Origin: Patagioenas fasciata
Lineage: Eukaryota > Chordata > Aves > Columbiformes > Columbidae
Length of the DNA stretch: 64,000 nucleotides
Assembly (NCBI RefSeq): GCF_037038585.1
Contig: NC_092520.1
Coordinates: forward strand, 150,349,104 to 150,413,103
Direction of reading: 5' to 3'
This document shows, piece by piece, positions 26,201 to 38,555 of this stretch (positions are counted from its first letter, which is position 1; every line of letters starts with the position of its first letter). Both the position numbers and the translations under genes were made by a program. A model generated the notes under the pieces. It worked only from the letters and a program-made list of their open reading frames with translations, searched no databases and was not told where the DNA came from.

Positions 26201-29200
26201 AGGTGGCAGATATTGTCAGCAATACGTACACAGGCAACCTATGGCATGGGAATTATTTGCAGGAGTTTTCATAAACAGATTTTTAATCTCAAATTAGAGA
26301 AAAATCTGATACTGCTTTTTTTTAAAATCTGATAAGAAAAAAGAGGTTTCCTCAAGCTGTGTGTAATAAAGTATTATTTGTCTCTGTGTTTGCAGGACTG
26401 TGAAACAGGACACCAATGTGCAGGGATTTCTAAAGCCGGTTAGCTCACGCATAGTGGCAGTGCCCAACCTTCCCTGAGGAAAAAGGGTTATTCATCTCTC
26501 AGCACATTGTGGGCCTGTGCTTTGGGATGCCCAAGGGTCAGTGATTACCATCATACCCCAGTTCCTCTCTGCACCTCTTTAAATAATAGTCTCCTCTCTT
26601 AGCTGGCTGGCCCGGGGCAGCAATAACACGTCCTGGAAGCAAAAAGCTGTGGTTGGCCTTTCTTGGCTGAGGGAAGGCCATGGAAAGGAGGCCTCAAGGG
26701 CTTTACCTCAAGGGGGAAGCAGTGAGAGACTGGGTAATCCAGGAGACAGCTATTCCACTCAACCTCCTACAATGCCACAGGAGAGGATGAAGAGTACAGC
26801 TCTTGGAAATCAAAAGTCTTTGTGCTTGTAGTGTTATTCGGACGCTAGAGTCTCTTCACAGCCATGAACCTTCCCTGGCCATACCTTACATCCCATTTGG
26901 GGATGAGAAAAATAACAAGAATAATTGCTTTGTGTTTCGCAGTGAGGTCTTCCTAATTATCTCCCTCTGCTTAGTCCAGTCCTGAACTGAAAGTTCATCC
27001 TGTGGAGCAAAAGGTTCCCAAAAGCCTGAAGAAAAACCAGCCATGTTAGGGGAAACTGCAGGATAGGGGTCTTGCTTGGATGCTCCTGTTGATGCAGCCT
27101 CGACATTAGATTTTGCCCCGATTTCTTGTTTCACTTCAAGTATGTAACAAATTATTTTCCTCATTTGAAAAGAAAAGGAAGTCCTTTACGACTAAGACTT
27201 CAGTGTCTTATTTTTTAGTTGGGGCCAGGAGATTGTCCAGCAGGGAAGCCAAGAAGATGTCCTATGTTCCTGTGTTGCAGCTGGGTGCCCTTCTAGAGAA
27301 GGCAGAGACCGCTTCTTGTAGCTTTCTGGGTGGAAGAGCATGATCACCACATATAACCTGCTGATGCAAAAACCCGAGAGGTTCGTGGAGGCATCTGAGC
27401 AGCCACTGCCTTTATCATTCTGATCACCATAATTTGTTTTATTTGTTATCTGATCTGCTGGTGGATGAGAAGGAGACTATTTCCAGGGTCCTCAGGGCAA
27501 AACCTGGGCTTCCTAGAGCTAAGCTCTCTTTCCAACCCTCCCACAGCCTTGGGGGTGAACCCTGAAGGCATCTTTATGGAGAGGTGTCTGCTAAAATGTA
27601 CCAAGTCATTTCCAAGTCAGCTGGCTATACACCGCTGAAATTCTCCCTCAGGCACTTTTGTAGATCCCCAAAGCAGCTAGTGTGCTTCTTTGGGCACCTA
27701 AATAGCACTGTTGAAGTGGCTTCTTGTCCCGTAGTTTCACATCTATGAAACAGGAATCCCAGCATGTTCATATTTCCGTGATGCTCGTGTGGTGCTTACA
27801 CCACCTTCTCTTGCAAGAAGCCTGAGGAGGAAAGGTAGATGCTGTTCTTGTTCCCTATATTCTCATCTGGTTCTTGAATGAAAATAAAAAAGAACTTTTG
27901 ACAACACAATAAATCAAACTGTTAATTTCCAGGACCTAATTGCAGCTCTCAGTTTTGCTTCCTGACCTGGAAATAAAACTCCTCCTGCGAAGTTTCCTTG
28001 TTTTGTTGTTTGTTTGTTTGTTTTAAACAAAGCAAGTAAACAAGAGCCACACTACTGAATAGGAGAGGATGGTTTGCCCGGTTCTTTTTCCTGTGTTCCT
28101 CCCTGGGTTCTGCTTGGCCAGTTGTGCCCCATGCTGCGCTTTGGGAGGGGTGTACCGGGCTAAATATATCTGCGCTGCCTGTGAAATGCAGTATGGGGTG
28201 CTGCGTCATTTGGTGGAGTTTACTTGGAAAGTAAGGTGGGAAGCCAGCTTTTATTTTCAGCCTTGGGTCAGATGCATTGGTCATTTGTCTCACCCAGAAT
28301 TTTAGTTTCGATCAGGACCTTGTCCTTGAGAGACTGACATAAAACCTACCCTCTAAATAAAAATTGCAGCGACAAAATAATGTTGGGGCAACCATATTTT
28401 TCTTGTTCAGCAACCAGATTTATGATCCAAGAGCTTCTTTGGATAGGTCATCTTAAAAAAGGAAAAACAAAACAACAACAAAAACCAAACCAAAACACAA
28501 TAAAAAAACCCCAACGTAGCTCAAATATCACGGCTTATTGAGTAGAGGACTTGGTGTGATGCTCCATGCTCTAAATATATCAAGAAAGTACTCCAGTGCT
28601 GGCAGCACGCTGACAACTGGAGTCCTTGGGCTGTTGCTTATGTTGGGACAGAAATGTATGCCTCCAAGAAATGTGTGAGGGACAGATGCAACTTGGTGAC
28701 TAAAGAGGATTTACATTTTGCAATCTCTAGACCTCCTCTTTGGCTTGTCTCTCTCTACTGTTTCTGTTTGTGCAGTGGGAGCGAATTCACGGCAAGGGAA
28801 GGTATTCCCACAGCATGGAAATACCGAGGGGTGGATGCAGCACGGGGAGGCACACCTGAGCTTGCTGTAGTCTCTGCCACACACAGGTAACAGCAGCAGG
28901 GCAAGTCTCCCTGCATTGGTGGCACAAACCTGCTGGTGACTCTCAGGGCTTACCCAGGCCCACGGGCGGGTGGAAACCCTTGCTCTTTCTCCGTGAGCTT
29001 GCCAGGATCATCTGCCTGCACATTTAATGTATTGCAGTCAAATCTCTGGCTGCTGAATACAGTTTTTTGCTCTTCTTTCTTATGCCACTGTGAGAGGAAT
29101 GCTGGTGTTGATATATGGCTGTCGTACTGAAAAAGAAGAGGAGTAAACTCTTCAGTATAAGGTTTTATATTTATCCAGAGGGATAATGATGATGCGAAGT

Positions 29201-32200
29201 AACTTCTGCCTTGTGCTTCTGAGTGCCTAGCACATTGGGGCCTCTGAATATTCCTGCAGCGCAAGCCACACATTGCAGACCGAATCTGTACAGCTTTGCT
29301 GCCATAAAGCTTCTGGCACACTGGAGTCCTGGTCTGCACCAAGGGATCCTAGAGCTCCAGGATGCTAATGACAATAAAGTCTTCCACATTTCTGTCAAGA
29401 GGATTCAGTGGTAAGGGTGAGGAATGGGCACTGGGATTTCTGGGGTTAACTCAGGCTCTGTGGCTTCTGGTAAGCCTGAGTGCCTCCTTTCCTTCATGGG
29501 CTTCACCTGGGCACTGATGGCTGCGAGCAGCAGGGACTGCAGAGGATTACCATTGCCATTTGAACCTGCCCAGGTATAGTTTATCCCCTCTATAATATTG
29601 GAGTTTTGAGAGAGCAGATGGGAATTACTTTTCTTTAGTCTCTGATCCTGCTTTTTTGACTGTCCAGCGATTCCTAGGAAAGTTGTAGGTAAGTGAAGCA
29701 ATCCTGGAAGATATTGTTGTAGAAGTCTGGTAGCTTGTAATCTCGTCTTTCTTGTACTTTGTTCCTTTGGTGCTTTACGTCTGTGAAGTGATCTGTTCCC
29801 TCCCTCATTCCCTCCATCAGTTACCCCTGCTTCAGCTCCGAGGGGTCAGTACAATTTCTGTAGCTGGGATTACCTGGTTTCAGTGATGGGATGACAGGGC
29901 TTGGGGAAGGGTGTTTTTTTCTGGTAGGGGCAGGCAGAATCCACAAATAGCTGTCCTGCAGCCCTGTGCTCCTGCTGCTGTACCACATGCTGTGGCATAG
30001 ACTTAATATTCATGGCTTTTATTCAGCCACTATGTGAAAAGTAAAGGCTATCTGCACAACATGCCAGAAACGTACCTCTGTTAGGAGAGGAGGTGCTGGA
30101 TGGAAGCGTGTGTCTCTGGTCCACCTCAGATTATTAACTAAACTATAATAACATGTAATTAGCCATTCAAAAAAATAAGCATTGCTCCTATAGGAAGCTT
30201 GCTCCCTTCTTTCCCCTTTAAGCCCTTCTACCTAGCCCTGTTACTGCTATAGATTGCTTTCTGGCCAGGCACTTCAGCCATCTAGTATTGATGGGCAGGT
30301 TGCAACCTGAGTGTCTGCTTCTTGAAAGGGATCTGTGGCTTTGCCCTGAATCCAGCTGGGGAAGGTGAAATTGGCTGAATCGGTTGCTGTGCCTGCACAG
30401 AGGGCGTGTTGTGTGAAATCACTGAGTGAAAATGCTGTGGTCTGAGGACAGCATGTGGTTTTGACCCATCAGTAGTGCTGCTGATGCTCAAGCTGGAGTT
30501 CCTCAGGGTGACTTTGGGAGTACTGAAGGGATGTGGTCTACATTTCAGTACGTTAATGTCCCCAGTCCTTATATCCTGGGTCTCCAGGGCAAGAAACTGC
30601 CTGCAAAGGGCAGCTGATCTTGAGATGTTGAGTTTCTGAATTGCCATTTCCCAGTCCCCTCTGCAGAGGGATATGAGATGGCGCTAGAGGATGTAGTGGG
30701 CAGGAAAAATGTGCACCTCTCCGCCAGTTCTTCTCCTTATTGCAAGTCTGAACGTAAAGCAGCAGTGAGATCTTGGCACCCCCCCTTCTCCCTTTGCCTT
30801 CTGCACAGGCCTCTCACTTTGGTGTCTTTAAGAGACCAGCTGTGACAAGCCGCAGTTTTGGGGAGTAGCCGGGCCTTATAGCAGCAATTCCTTTAGCTGT
30901 GCCAGACAGAGTAATCATGAGCTTCCTTGCTCTTGGCGGGCATTGACCACAAGGGTATGAGGAGGGGAGCCAAGAAGGTAAAAGCAGCCTCAGGACTGGG
31001 TAGAGCAGGGACAGAAAAGGAAAGGAGCAGGGAGAGAGCACGTGCTAACCCAGCTAGGATACGGCACCTGAGAAGGAGAGTGCAGATTTGATCAATGCAC
31101 CTCCCGGTATTGACACTGCGCTGGCGTGCTACACTGGTGACCCCAGCACAAAATATCACGTACCCGAGGGGCAGTGGTGTATGGGGAAGGATGGGATGTG
31201 GTAACACACAAGATTAACCCCACTGCTGTGAGCTTTTTTTTCTGTGTTGGCATCTATCTCCTGTTCTGTATTTTCTCACCCTTGCTTACCTGAGGGTTGT
31301 CGTCTCCCAAATAAAGCCTGCATGTTGCTCATGTTCTGTGTAGGAAAGCCACAAAGAAACCCTGTAGCTACGGAAGGCAGAGTAGGAGACAACTCCCCAC
31401 TGCCCCTGGCCTCCAGTCAGTGCCAGGAAAAAGAAAAAGTAGAGTGTCGTGCCATGGGAGAAACAGTCTTTCTTATGGGACATAAGGCTTTGTGCCTGAC
31501 TAGTAGTGGAGATCTCCTGGCACTGATGCTAATCCTGCCCAGGTTTTACTGTGCAGTACATAATGTAAAAACACGTGATAATTCCTTCTGTAGAAATTTT
31601 TCATTTCCTAAACAAGCGTGCTGTGTTCCTATGTCCTGTTAAACCGCTGCTGTGTGCCGCTCCAGCAGCCTTACCTTAACATCTTGGCTGGTTTGCTGGG
31701 TGGTTTGGAGCCTTTTGATGGAAGGCGCTATTTAATTATCAGCGGTGTTATGTTCCCAGAGCTCCCTACATGAAAGCAAAATACCGGCAGTCTGTAATTA
31801 ATCTAAGCTAATGTGCCACTGTTTATACTCCATTTCCCAAACCAGACAGATGTAAGAAGACACCCAGCCTTCATCTGGGATCCTCCCAGGTTATTTCTGA
31901 GCTATCTTTGGAGAACTGCAGTGAGCGTATCTACCCACCCCACAAGTCTCTCAGAAATGAGTACCTTTAACTTTTCTAAGGAATGAGTGGGAGACTTTGT
32001 TTCCTAGCAGGGAGCAAGGTTAATGCCTTTTCGTTTGCGTTACCGCAGCTGACGCTGTCTGGAATGGTACAGGAGCACATAACTCCTTCAGTAGTCATGA
32101 ATTTTGCAGTGTGAAAGGGTCTGATATAATAAGCCTTGCTGCCTCCATGGCTCCCCTGGCTTTGGGTGAGGGAGGAGGCAGCTGACTATGGGGATGTGCT

Positions 32201-34599
32201 GGATCTCTTTGGTGGAAAGAAGAGTGATTCTCCGGGACTCCAGTTTTAGAAGTAAAACATCCTATGTTCATTTCTGATCAGTCTGCTACAAATATTTAGC
32301 AGGAGGAGGTGATGAAAATGCTTAGAGCTATGGAGATACTGAAAAGATTATGCACCTTTAGTTAGGGGGAATAGTAATAAAAAGCAACATGACAGAAGTA
32401 TATAAACTTTGAAGTACGGAGAAGTAAACCAGGCATTCCTGTGTATACTTTTACATGATACAAGGTTTTCAATGAAATTGAAATAAAACATCTGACATAG
32501 GTGAAACTTATTTTTTCCTAACAGCACGTAAATAACTGAGACCAAGAATGCAGTAGAATGCAGGAAGGATTAGACATTTATGTGGATAAAAATCTTATGC
32601 ACAGTTTATGAATTTCATTCTAACTGTTCTAGAAGGTATCAGGCCTCCTGCTCTTGGACAGCCTTTCAGCTGCAGCTGGTTAAATGCTCTTCCTGGCCAC
32701 GTAAACCTCCAATACCTTCCTTTGAAACAGTGGATGCTAGCTTAGATGAGTCATTGCCTGAGCCTTGTGTCCCTGAAAATCTCTGTATTGAATGGTTACT
32801 ATAAACCTGGTTGGGATCAGAGGTGACCACAACTTTCTAATCACCTGAAGGTTGAGATGTGGCATATGAGGATGTTGTGGTCATCCTCAGGGACTGTAGA
32901 TTCCAGATGGCAGTTATCCATCTTGTCAAACCACAAACTCACTTGTCTCAGTTACCTCCTTCCTCGTCATCCACCCCAGTGTTGCGGTGCATAGGTGACC
33001 TCTGCAGGTCTGAGCCGCAGTGGGAGATGTTACAGTATCGGAGCCTATGTCATTCCCATCCTCTTGGAGAACAACGCATTTTGAGTGTTGCATTGGTACC
33101 TTGTTTTCAGCAATAAGTTTTGTTGAGTCCTAAGTGAGTTGTAAGCAGCTTAGTCACATGCTAAAGACTTTTGTTGGGTTTGACTTTTCCTTGTTATGAG
33201 TATGTCTTTGGGCTCTAATTGTTTTCAGTGAACACTGATTTATCCAGCTGCAGATATACTAGTGCAGAGTAGTTCTCCCCCATGCACTGGGCATGTTGTT
33301 TGCTGGGGCATCCCGGGGGTACCCGGGACAGGCTCCCTGCTTCCACACCCCAGCATTTTGCTGGTTTAGCAGAGGTAGCCTGCTAGCATCACTGGCTGGG
33401 AGGGAAGAAAAAATTGTAATATCCAGCAGAGGGTGCTCATAAACAGATATCCCAAGTAACCGGGTACTGCTGGTGCCCCTGCACTCCAGTTCTCCAGTGA
33501 CTGATCCCCAGTTTTTGGTGGCTGTGTCCATGTTAGCAGGCAGAATGGGCCAGGAGGAGAGGGTCTAGAGGGTGAACAGTTAGCGCTGAAGACCTGGCGA
33601 ACATGCAATAGCACTGTGGGGGGTGTGTGGGGGTTATGTTGGACTAGCTCTTGTCTGGTCTAATGGATATGGAGGAGATGTGTGAGGTGTCCTCCAGCAT
33701 GGTCTCCTGTGCGGTTTCATCCAGAGGGAATCCAGTTTGCTGGCTCTAAGACTGCTCCAAGTTGCAGACCACCGCAGAGGTAGTGTGATTGACAGGAGCT
33801 GTGCTTCAGGAGTGAATCCTGATTTGAAATACAATAGTAGCAAGCTCATGGTTGTGTAGGTAATGGTCAGGTTTGCTATTGAAGCCCTGTCACCCATGTC
33901 AAGCTGATCCTTTTTGCCATGCCGGTGAGCGCAGATACTCAAACCGCTCTCCATTCAAGGCAGTTTCCAGCCTCTGAGTTTCAAACTGAGTTTATGCCTG
34001 AACTGAACTCAAACTCTCTGTCTCTCCATCAAAGCTTCCAAGTTTGATCAGATTTTTTTTTTTGTCCAAGCCACAAGATACAATGCAAAACTGTAACTTA
34101 GTCCCAGCTGTGCTCAGAAGGGTCACAAACCTTTTAGTGAACCTGGACTGAATTTGTGCCAAATTCCAGAACCAGGTGTATTTTTTTGTGTTTTTATTAG
34201 AACTGTGTGTTGTAAATGTCACACAGCTCTGAATTTGAGTCCCCAGAGCAAACATAGCATGTGATCAGAGCACTGGGATTAAGGAAGAAGAGGAGGAATT
34301 TTTCTTCAGATAATTATAGGCAGCTGAGTTGCCTGTGGGGGTGGGGGGGGGAAGCAACCTTGCTAATGCTCAGCACCTTGAGAATACTCACTGTAGAGCA
34401 GGCATCACCAAACTCCTCTGCATCGAAGTGGGAAATACCTGTCTGGTCTATAATCCAAGGCATTCTTGAATTAAAAAAAGAGCATAGGTCATGATTATAT
34501 CAAATGCAGAAGACTTCACCGCCGTCTTTACAAATCTCTCTTATTTTCCCTAACACTTTTTCTGCCGGATAAATCCCACAATATTTAATCAACATACCT
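20204..34599. other. Long non-coding stretch, no gene found
   Basis: About 14 kb without a supportable exon. The 238-codon plus-strand frame at 20,335-21,051 and the 142-codon one at 25,357-25,785 have no domain or codon signature. The minus-strand frame at 26,886-27,164 has a plausible composition but no homologue I know. Short low-complexity A- or T-rich runs occur near 28,000-28,030 and 28,450-28,515. Confidence 0.65.
28453..28515. repeat. A/C-rich low-complexity stretch
   Basis: About 60 bases of A with scattered C (AAAACAAAACAACAACAAAA and similar). It may be a decayed poly(A) tail or simple repeat. No retroposed body is recognisable next to it. Confidence 0.75.
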
Positions 34600-34800
34600 A
34601 ATTAATAGTGCTGTCTTGCATAGGTTTTTCCACCAGTAGGTCTCAATGCGTTTTACAGATACATTCTTCTTGTGATCCTCTTTTGCACATGGGAAAAGCA
34701 AGGGAGAGGGGAAGGTAGAAGAGACTTGCTTAGATTATACGGCCAGCCGAAGGTGGGGTCAGCAATAAAATTCCAGGTTCTTAGTTTGGAGCTCTGCTGG
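34600..34800 (+). mobile_element. Ancient MIR-like SINE/LINE-tail remnant
   Basis: The order CAGTAGGTCTCAATGCGTTT, a TTTTGCACATGGGAAAAGCA block, AGAAGAGACTTGCTTAGATT, a GGTCAGCAATAAAATTCCAGG block, then TCTTAGTTTGGAGCTCTGCT follows the ancient amniote repeat whose core reads 'calculated gap, pre-GGGGAAACTGAGGCACAGAG, then GTGACTTGCCCAAGGTCACA'. Every block is diverged, as expected for a repeat older than birds. Identification is by remembered consensus. Confidence 0.6.
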
Positions 34801-37800
34801 AGCTGCTCCTCCAACCACCAAAGTGCATTTAGGGCTGGACGAAACACAGCAGCTATTGAAACAATTCAGGACAGAAAGCGGAGGAAGGCAGAGATGTGAT
34901 TACACACATAGGGAGCGGTCACGTAGCCAAATGCTGACGTTTGTGTAAAGCGACGTGTTGTCTTTAATAACCGCAAGTGTGGTCGGGCACCCATTTATTT
35001 CCTCTGAAAGACAACGCGTGGAGCAGGTCAGCTCCCTCTGGCCTGATGCTGAAACACTGGATCAGTGTTGACTCACAGGAAGGAGCTCTGCTGCCTGAGT
35101 CACCCCCACCGCCGCCTGGGGGACCCTGGTTTCCCCGGGAGTGTCAGCAGAGACCCAGCACTGCCATCCTGATCCTGCTGAGATTGGATGAGATCATGAG
35201 CTGAAGAGGTCTGGCTGCAGTTAAATATAAAGAGATACTGGAAAAAAACACATCTTGCTCTAAGGACTAGCAAGGTGGTGTGTTTGCATTTTTGGGTTTT
35301 TTTTTAAATTATTTTTGGTTTTTTAAGTGATTTTGTCTGGAATTACAGATCTTCTCCTGACTACCTCCTCCCCACCCCCCGCCAAATAAAAAAAGAAGAC
35401 AAAAGCCTTCTTTAACTAGCTTAGTAATAATAGCATGGTTTTAAAAGTACTTGTTTAGCCAATGCTGACTATATGCTTACACAGCTACCTCTGGCCTGGG
35501 AAAGATCGAAACCACAATGGCTAAGTATAGAGGCCTTTAAAATATCTTCATATATACAGTGCCTGAATACACAAACAGAACTGGTCTCTCTTCTGTCCAG
35601 AGGAGCAATATTTTCCATAGGATTTGTATTGACAGAGGTTTTCCTCCTGGAGTTATGCATATTTATTAAAATAAAAATCCTCCAGGACTGTATCCATGTG
35701 CTGAACTCTATTCCATGACCACCTTCAACCTGATATAAGAAATATGATTTCTTCCTGAAGAAAGCACTTTTTCATTTTGTGGTGTAGCAGGCTTCTGACT
35801 AGGGATTGTGTTTTTTAGTTTTTCTTTTGTTGGTTGGTTTTGGTTTTTTTCTTTCCTTTGTTTTTAAAGAAAGGGGGAAACTGTTGCCAGGATTTCAGTC
35901 TTAGCTCTTGGGAACGGTTTGTGCATGGAGGAGAGATATTCCCATCCTTGAAGTGTGGTGGGATCCATGGACTAAGCAGCCAGAGCCATGCTAGACGCTG
36001 GGCACAACGAGATGCATTTGCCTCTGTAAAGAAAGCCTGTCTGTGCGCAGCGTGAAGCTTGCTGCTGGGATAAACTACTCTTCGCGTTTAAAGTGCTTTG
36101 TAGCCTGTTTTCTGGAGTGCAAATCTCCTGTCTCTTTTGGAGCCAGACCCCTGACTTCTCTGTGTGCCTCCCTTTAAGCCTTTGACTTAACTTTGACAGT
36201 TGCTTTTGGGCAGTTGTGGGCAAAGTATTTTTTGTCTTCCTCCTTTGTGAGCGTGATACCTCAAATATGTTCCTGCTGCTTCCCAGCTGTGGGCTCAGCT
36301 TTGTACTGACACAACATATTCTTGGGTAAATGACAGATTTCTCTGAACTGGGGTTGGCGCTCTGCGCTTTGCACGTAGCTGTAGGCAACGCGTCACATTG
36401 TTTGGTGGGAGCCAGGAGGTGGTAGGAGTGGCACACTGAACGCCTGCCCAAATTATGTGCTCCAGGGAGCAACACCTGGTTTACGAGACGTGCAGATGTT
36501 GCGTAGGTGGTCCTCAGGCGCTTGTAGATTTTCCTGCCGGTTCTACCGTGGTTATCTATCCTGGCTCTGGATCGTTTGCTGGCACACCAGCAACCCTGGA
36601 AACCCCCCAGCTTTCATAATAATGAGAACTTGTCCTTCCTTTTTGGATGCAGCAGCTTCTTCAAATGTTTGTAACAATATACAGCTGAATGTATAGACAG
36701 TTCTTTCAACACAAAGCCCCCGTCTGACACAATATGTCTGCAGTTACTGCACTCAAGCTGCGTTTTGAAACCCTTCTGTCTACAAGGCCCATTCTTCAGG
36801 GAAACAGTACGAAATGGGGCAGAAATGTGCCAGGACCTCCTCTGGTGGTGTTGGGAGGCTCTGACACAGGAATATCAGGCATGGGACTACTGGTGATTAT
36901 GTTTGAGACCTCTCTGACTTCCATGCAGATGTCTCAAGTATTTTTTTTTTATTTCCAAAAATAAGTTTTTGTGTTCTCATAGGTATGTACCACTCTGAGT
37001 TTAAATATGAGGGAGCTGAGATGCAGAGGGGTGACAGGACTTCCCTGCAGTTGTGTGTTGAGCCCAGAACAGAATCCACTCTGTTATTTGTCCTGAGAGG
37101 TACAAGTCACCAGAAGCTCCTGTGGTGCTCTGGGACATCTGAGTGCCTAGGCTCTTAAAAATTCAAGCTCTAAGCCTCTTTATTTGCCTCACTGTGCTGC
37201 CATTGCTTTGCATAGCTACACACAGGGGCAATACACTAAGACACAGAGCTGTAATTTCCTGGATGAGCAACGTTATTTCTGTACTGTATTATAGCTCTGT
37301 ACTTCTGTCCAGTGATGAGCTCGAAATTGTCTCAAAAATAGCAGTGATAGTGCAAGCAGAAAACCAGTACCTACCTGTGCACCGTGCCTTCGCCGAGTAC
37401 AGAGACATTCAGCATGACTATGCTGCTGAGAGCTGGAAAGGGACTTTTTTTCCACTCTGTGATTGTGGGACATCTTACACTGGTGACAGAACTGTCAAGA
37501 GCCCATGAAGTTTAAAGGTCTGTGATACTCATGCTGGGACAGTTCGGTGCAGTGTACATCTCAAACAGGAATGGTTCCAGTTGTCATGGCCTATCAGTCC
37601 CCTCTTTTCACTTGCATCGTAAAGCTACGCTAGAAAAATAAGATCATTCTACTTTGTGCAGCTGCATGTGAAATGCTGGTTATCTTTAGTCTTACTGAAC
37701 TGAACACATCCCTTGTGTCTCCATCAGTGGCCTCTGGGAGGGGACAGAAATACAGTCCCTGTTGACTCTTGTGGGAAACACTGTTGTTAGATCAAGAGGT

Positions 37801-38399
37801 GGGAGAGAACATCTGTAAGGTGGATAAAGGAGCGGAGCTGGCAGGTATCTGGAAAATAAAGTAGTGGGAGTGCTGGGACGGAGGGTGGATAGTGAATTAT
37901 CTACATGTCTAAGGAAGCCTTAACAATTTACAAGTTGCAAGTTGTGTCATTATAATACCTTTATGGTATGTATTATAAGAATACAGTAAAATATTTAATC
38001 TTTATAACATCCCAGTGTGCAAATCACGTCGGGATTCAAGTCTTGCAGGCCACAAACATTTGGGAGGATCATAATAGCTTCCAGATTTGTTTATCTCGCA
38101 TTTAGAAATCTACCTGTATAATGCAGCATGGTAATTGGGCTCTTCACAGGGGAAACCCTGCACAGAGGTGGAGCTGAAGCGTGTTGCATTTGAGGTCCAT
38201 CTGCAGGGAGCTGAGCGCAAGGACTAAGTAAGGGAAAGGAGTTGTGTTCCAGGCCATGAAAAGTTGCCCTGAACAGAACAGTCATCAATTCTTTTCTGTT
38301 GCCAGTTGTGGAGAGCATTAAAAACATAGCTTAATCTGCAAGAAAAACAGAATATTTATGGTGGATCTGGAGAAAAATTATTAGAAGTAAACTGGAAGT
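34801..38399. other. Non-coding, no gene found
   Basis: T-rich low-complexity patches occur at 35,285-35,330 and 35,808-35,870. The minus-strand frame at 35,972-36,475 (167 codons) and the plus-strand one at 37,143-37,508 (121 codons) show no domain. Apart from the weak ancient repeat at 37.0 kb, nothing is recognised. Confidence 0.65.
36995..37095 (+). mobile_element. Possible ancient MIR-like remnant
   Basis: TGAGGGAGCTGAGATGCAGA, then GGGGTGACAGGACTTCCCTG and AGCCCAGAACAGAATCCACT, follows the order of the ancient repeat core seen at 34.6 and 59.8 kb, but the similarity is weak and gapped. A sensitive profile search would decide. Confidence 0.35.
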
Positions 38400-38555
38400 G
38401 GCTGGGTAGGGGAGCCACAGGCTGTGCCTTTAGGCAGACTTTTAGGAATGGGTAAGATAAAGCCTTGTCAGGAATGATCCAAGTATACTTGATCCTGCCT
38501 CTGTGCAGAATTTGGATGATGATCTCTGGAAGTCCCCAGTGTCTCAGTGATACTG
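38400..38555 (+). mobile_element. CR1 LINE 3' fragment, diverged
   Basis: The order of blocks matches a CR1 3' end: AGCCTTGTCAGGAATGATCC, a TGATCCTGCCTCTGTGCAG block, GGATGATGATCTCTGGAAGT and a degraded TCAGTGATACTGT tail in place of TTCTATGATTCTATG. Divergence is clearly higher than in the copies at 19.8 and 62.0 kb, so it is an older subfamily or insertion. Confidence 0.75.
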
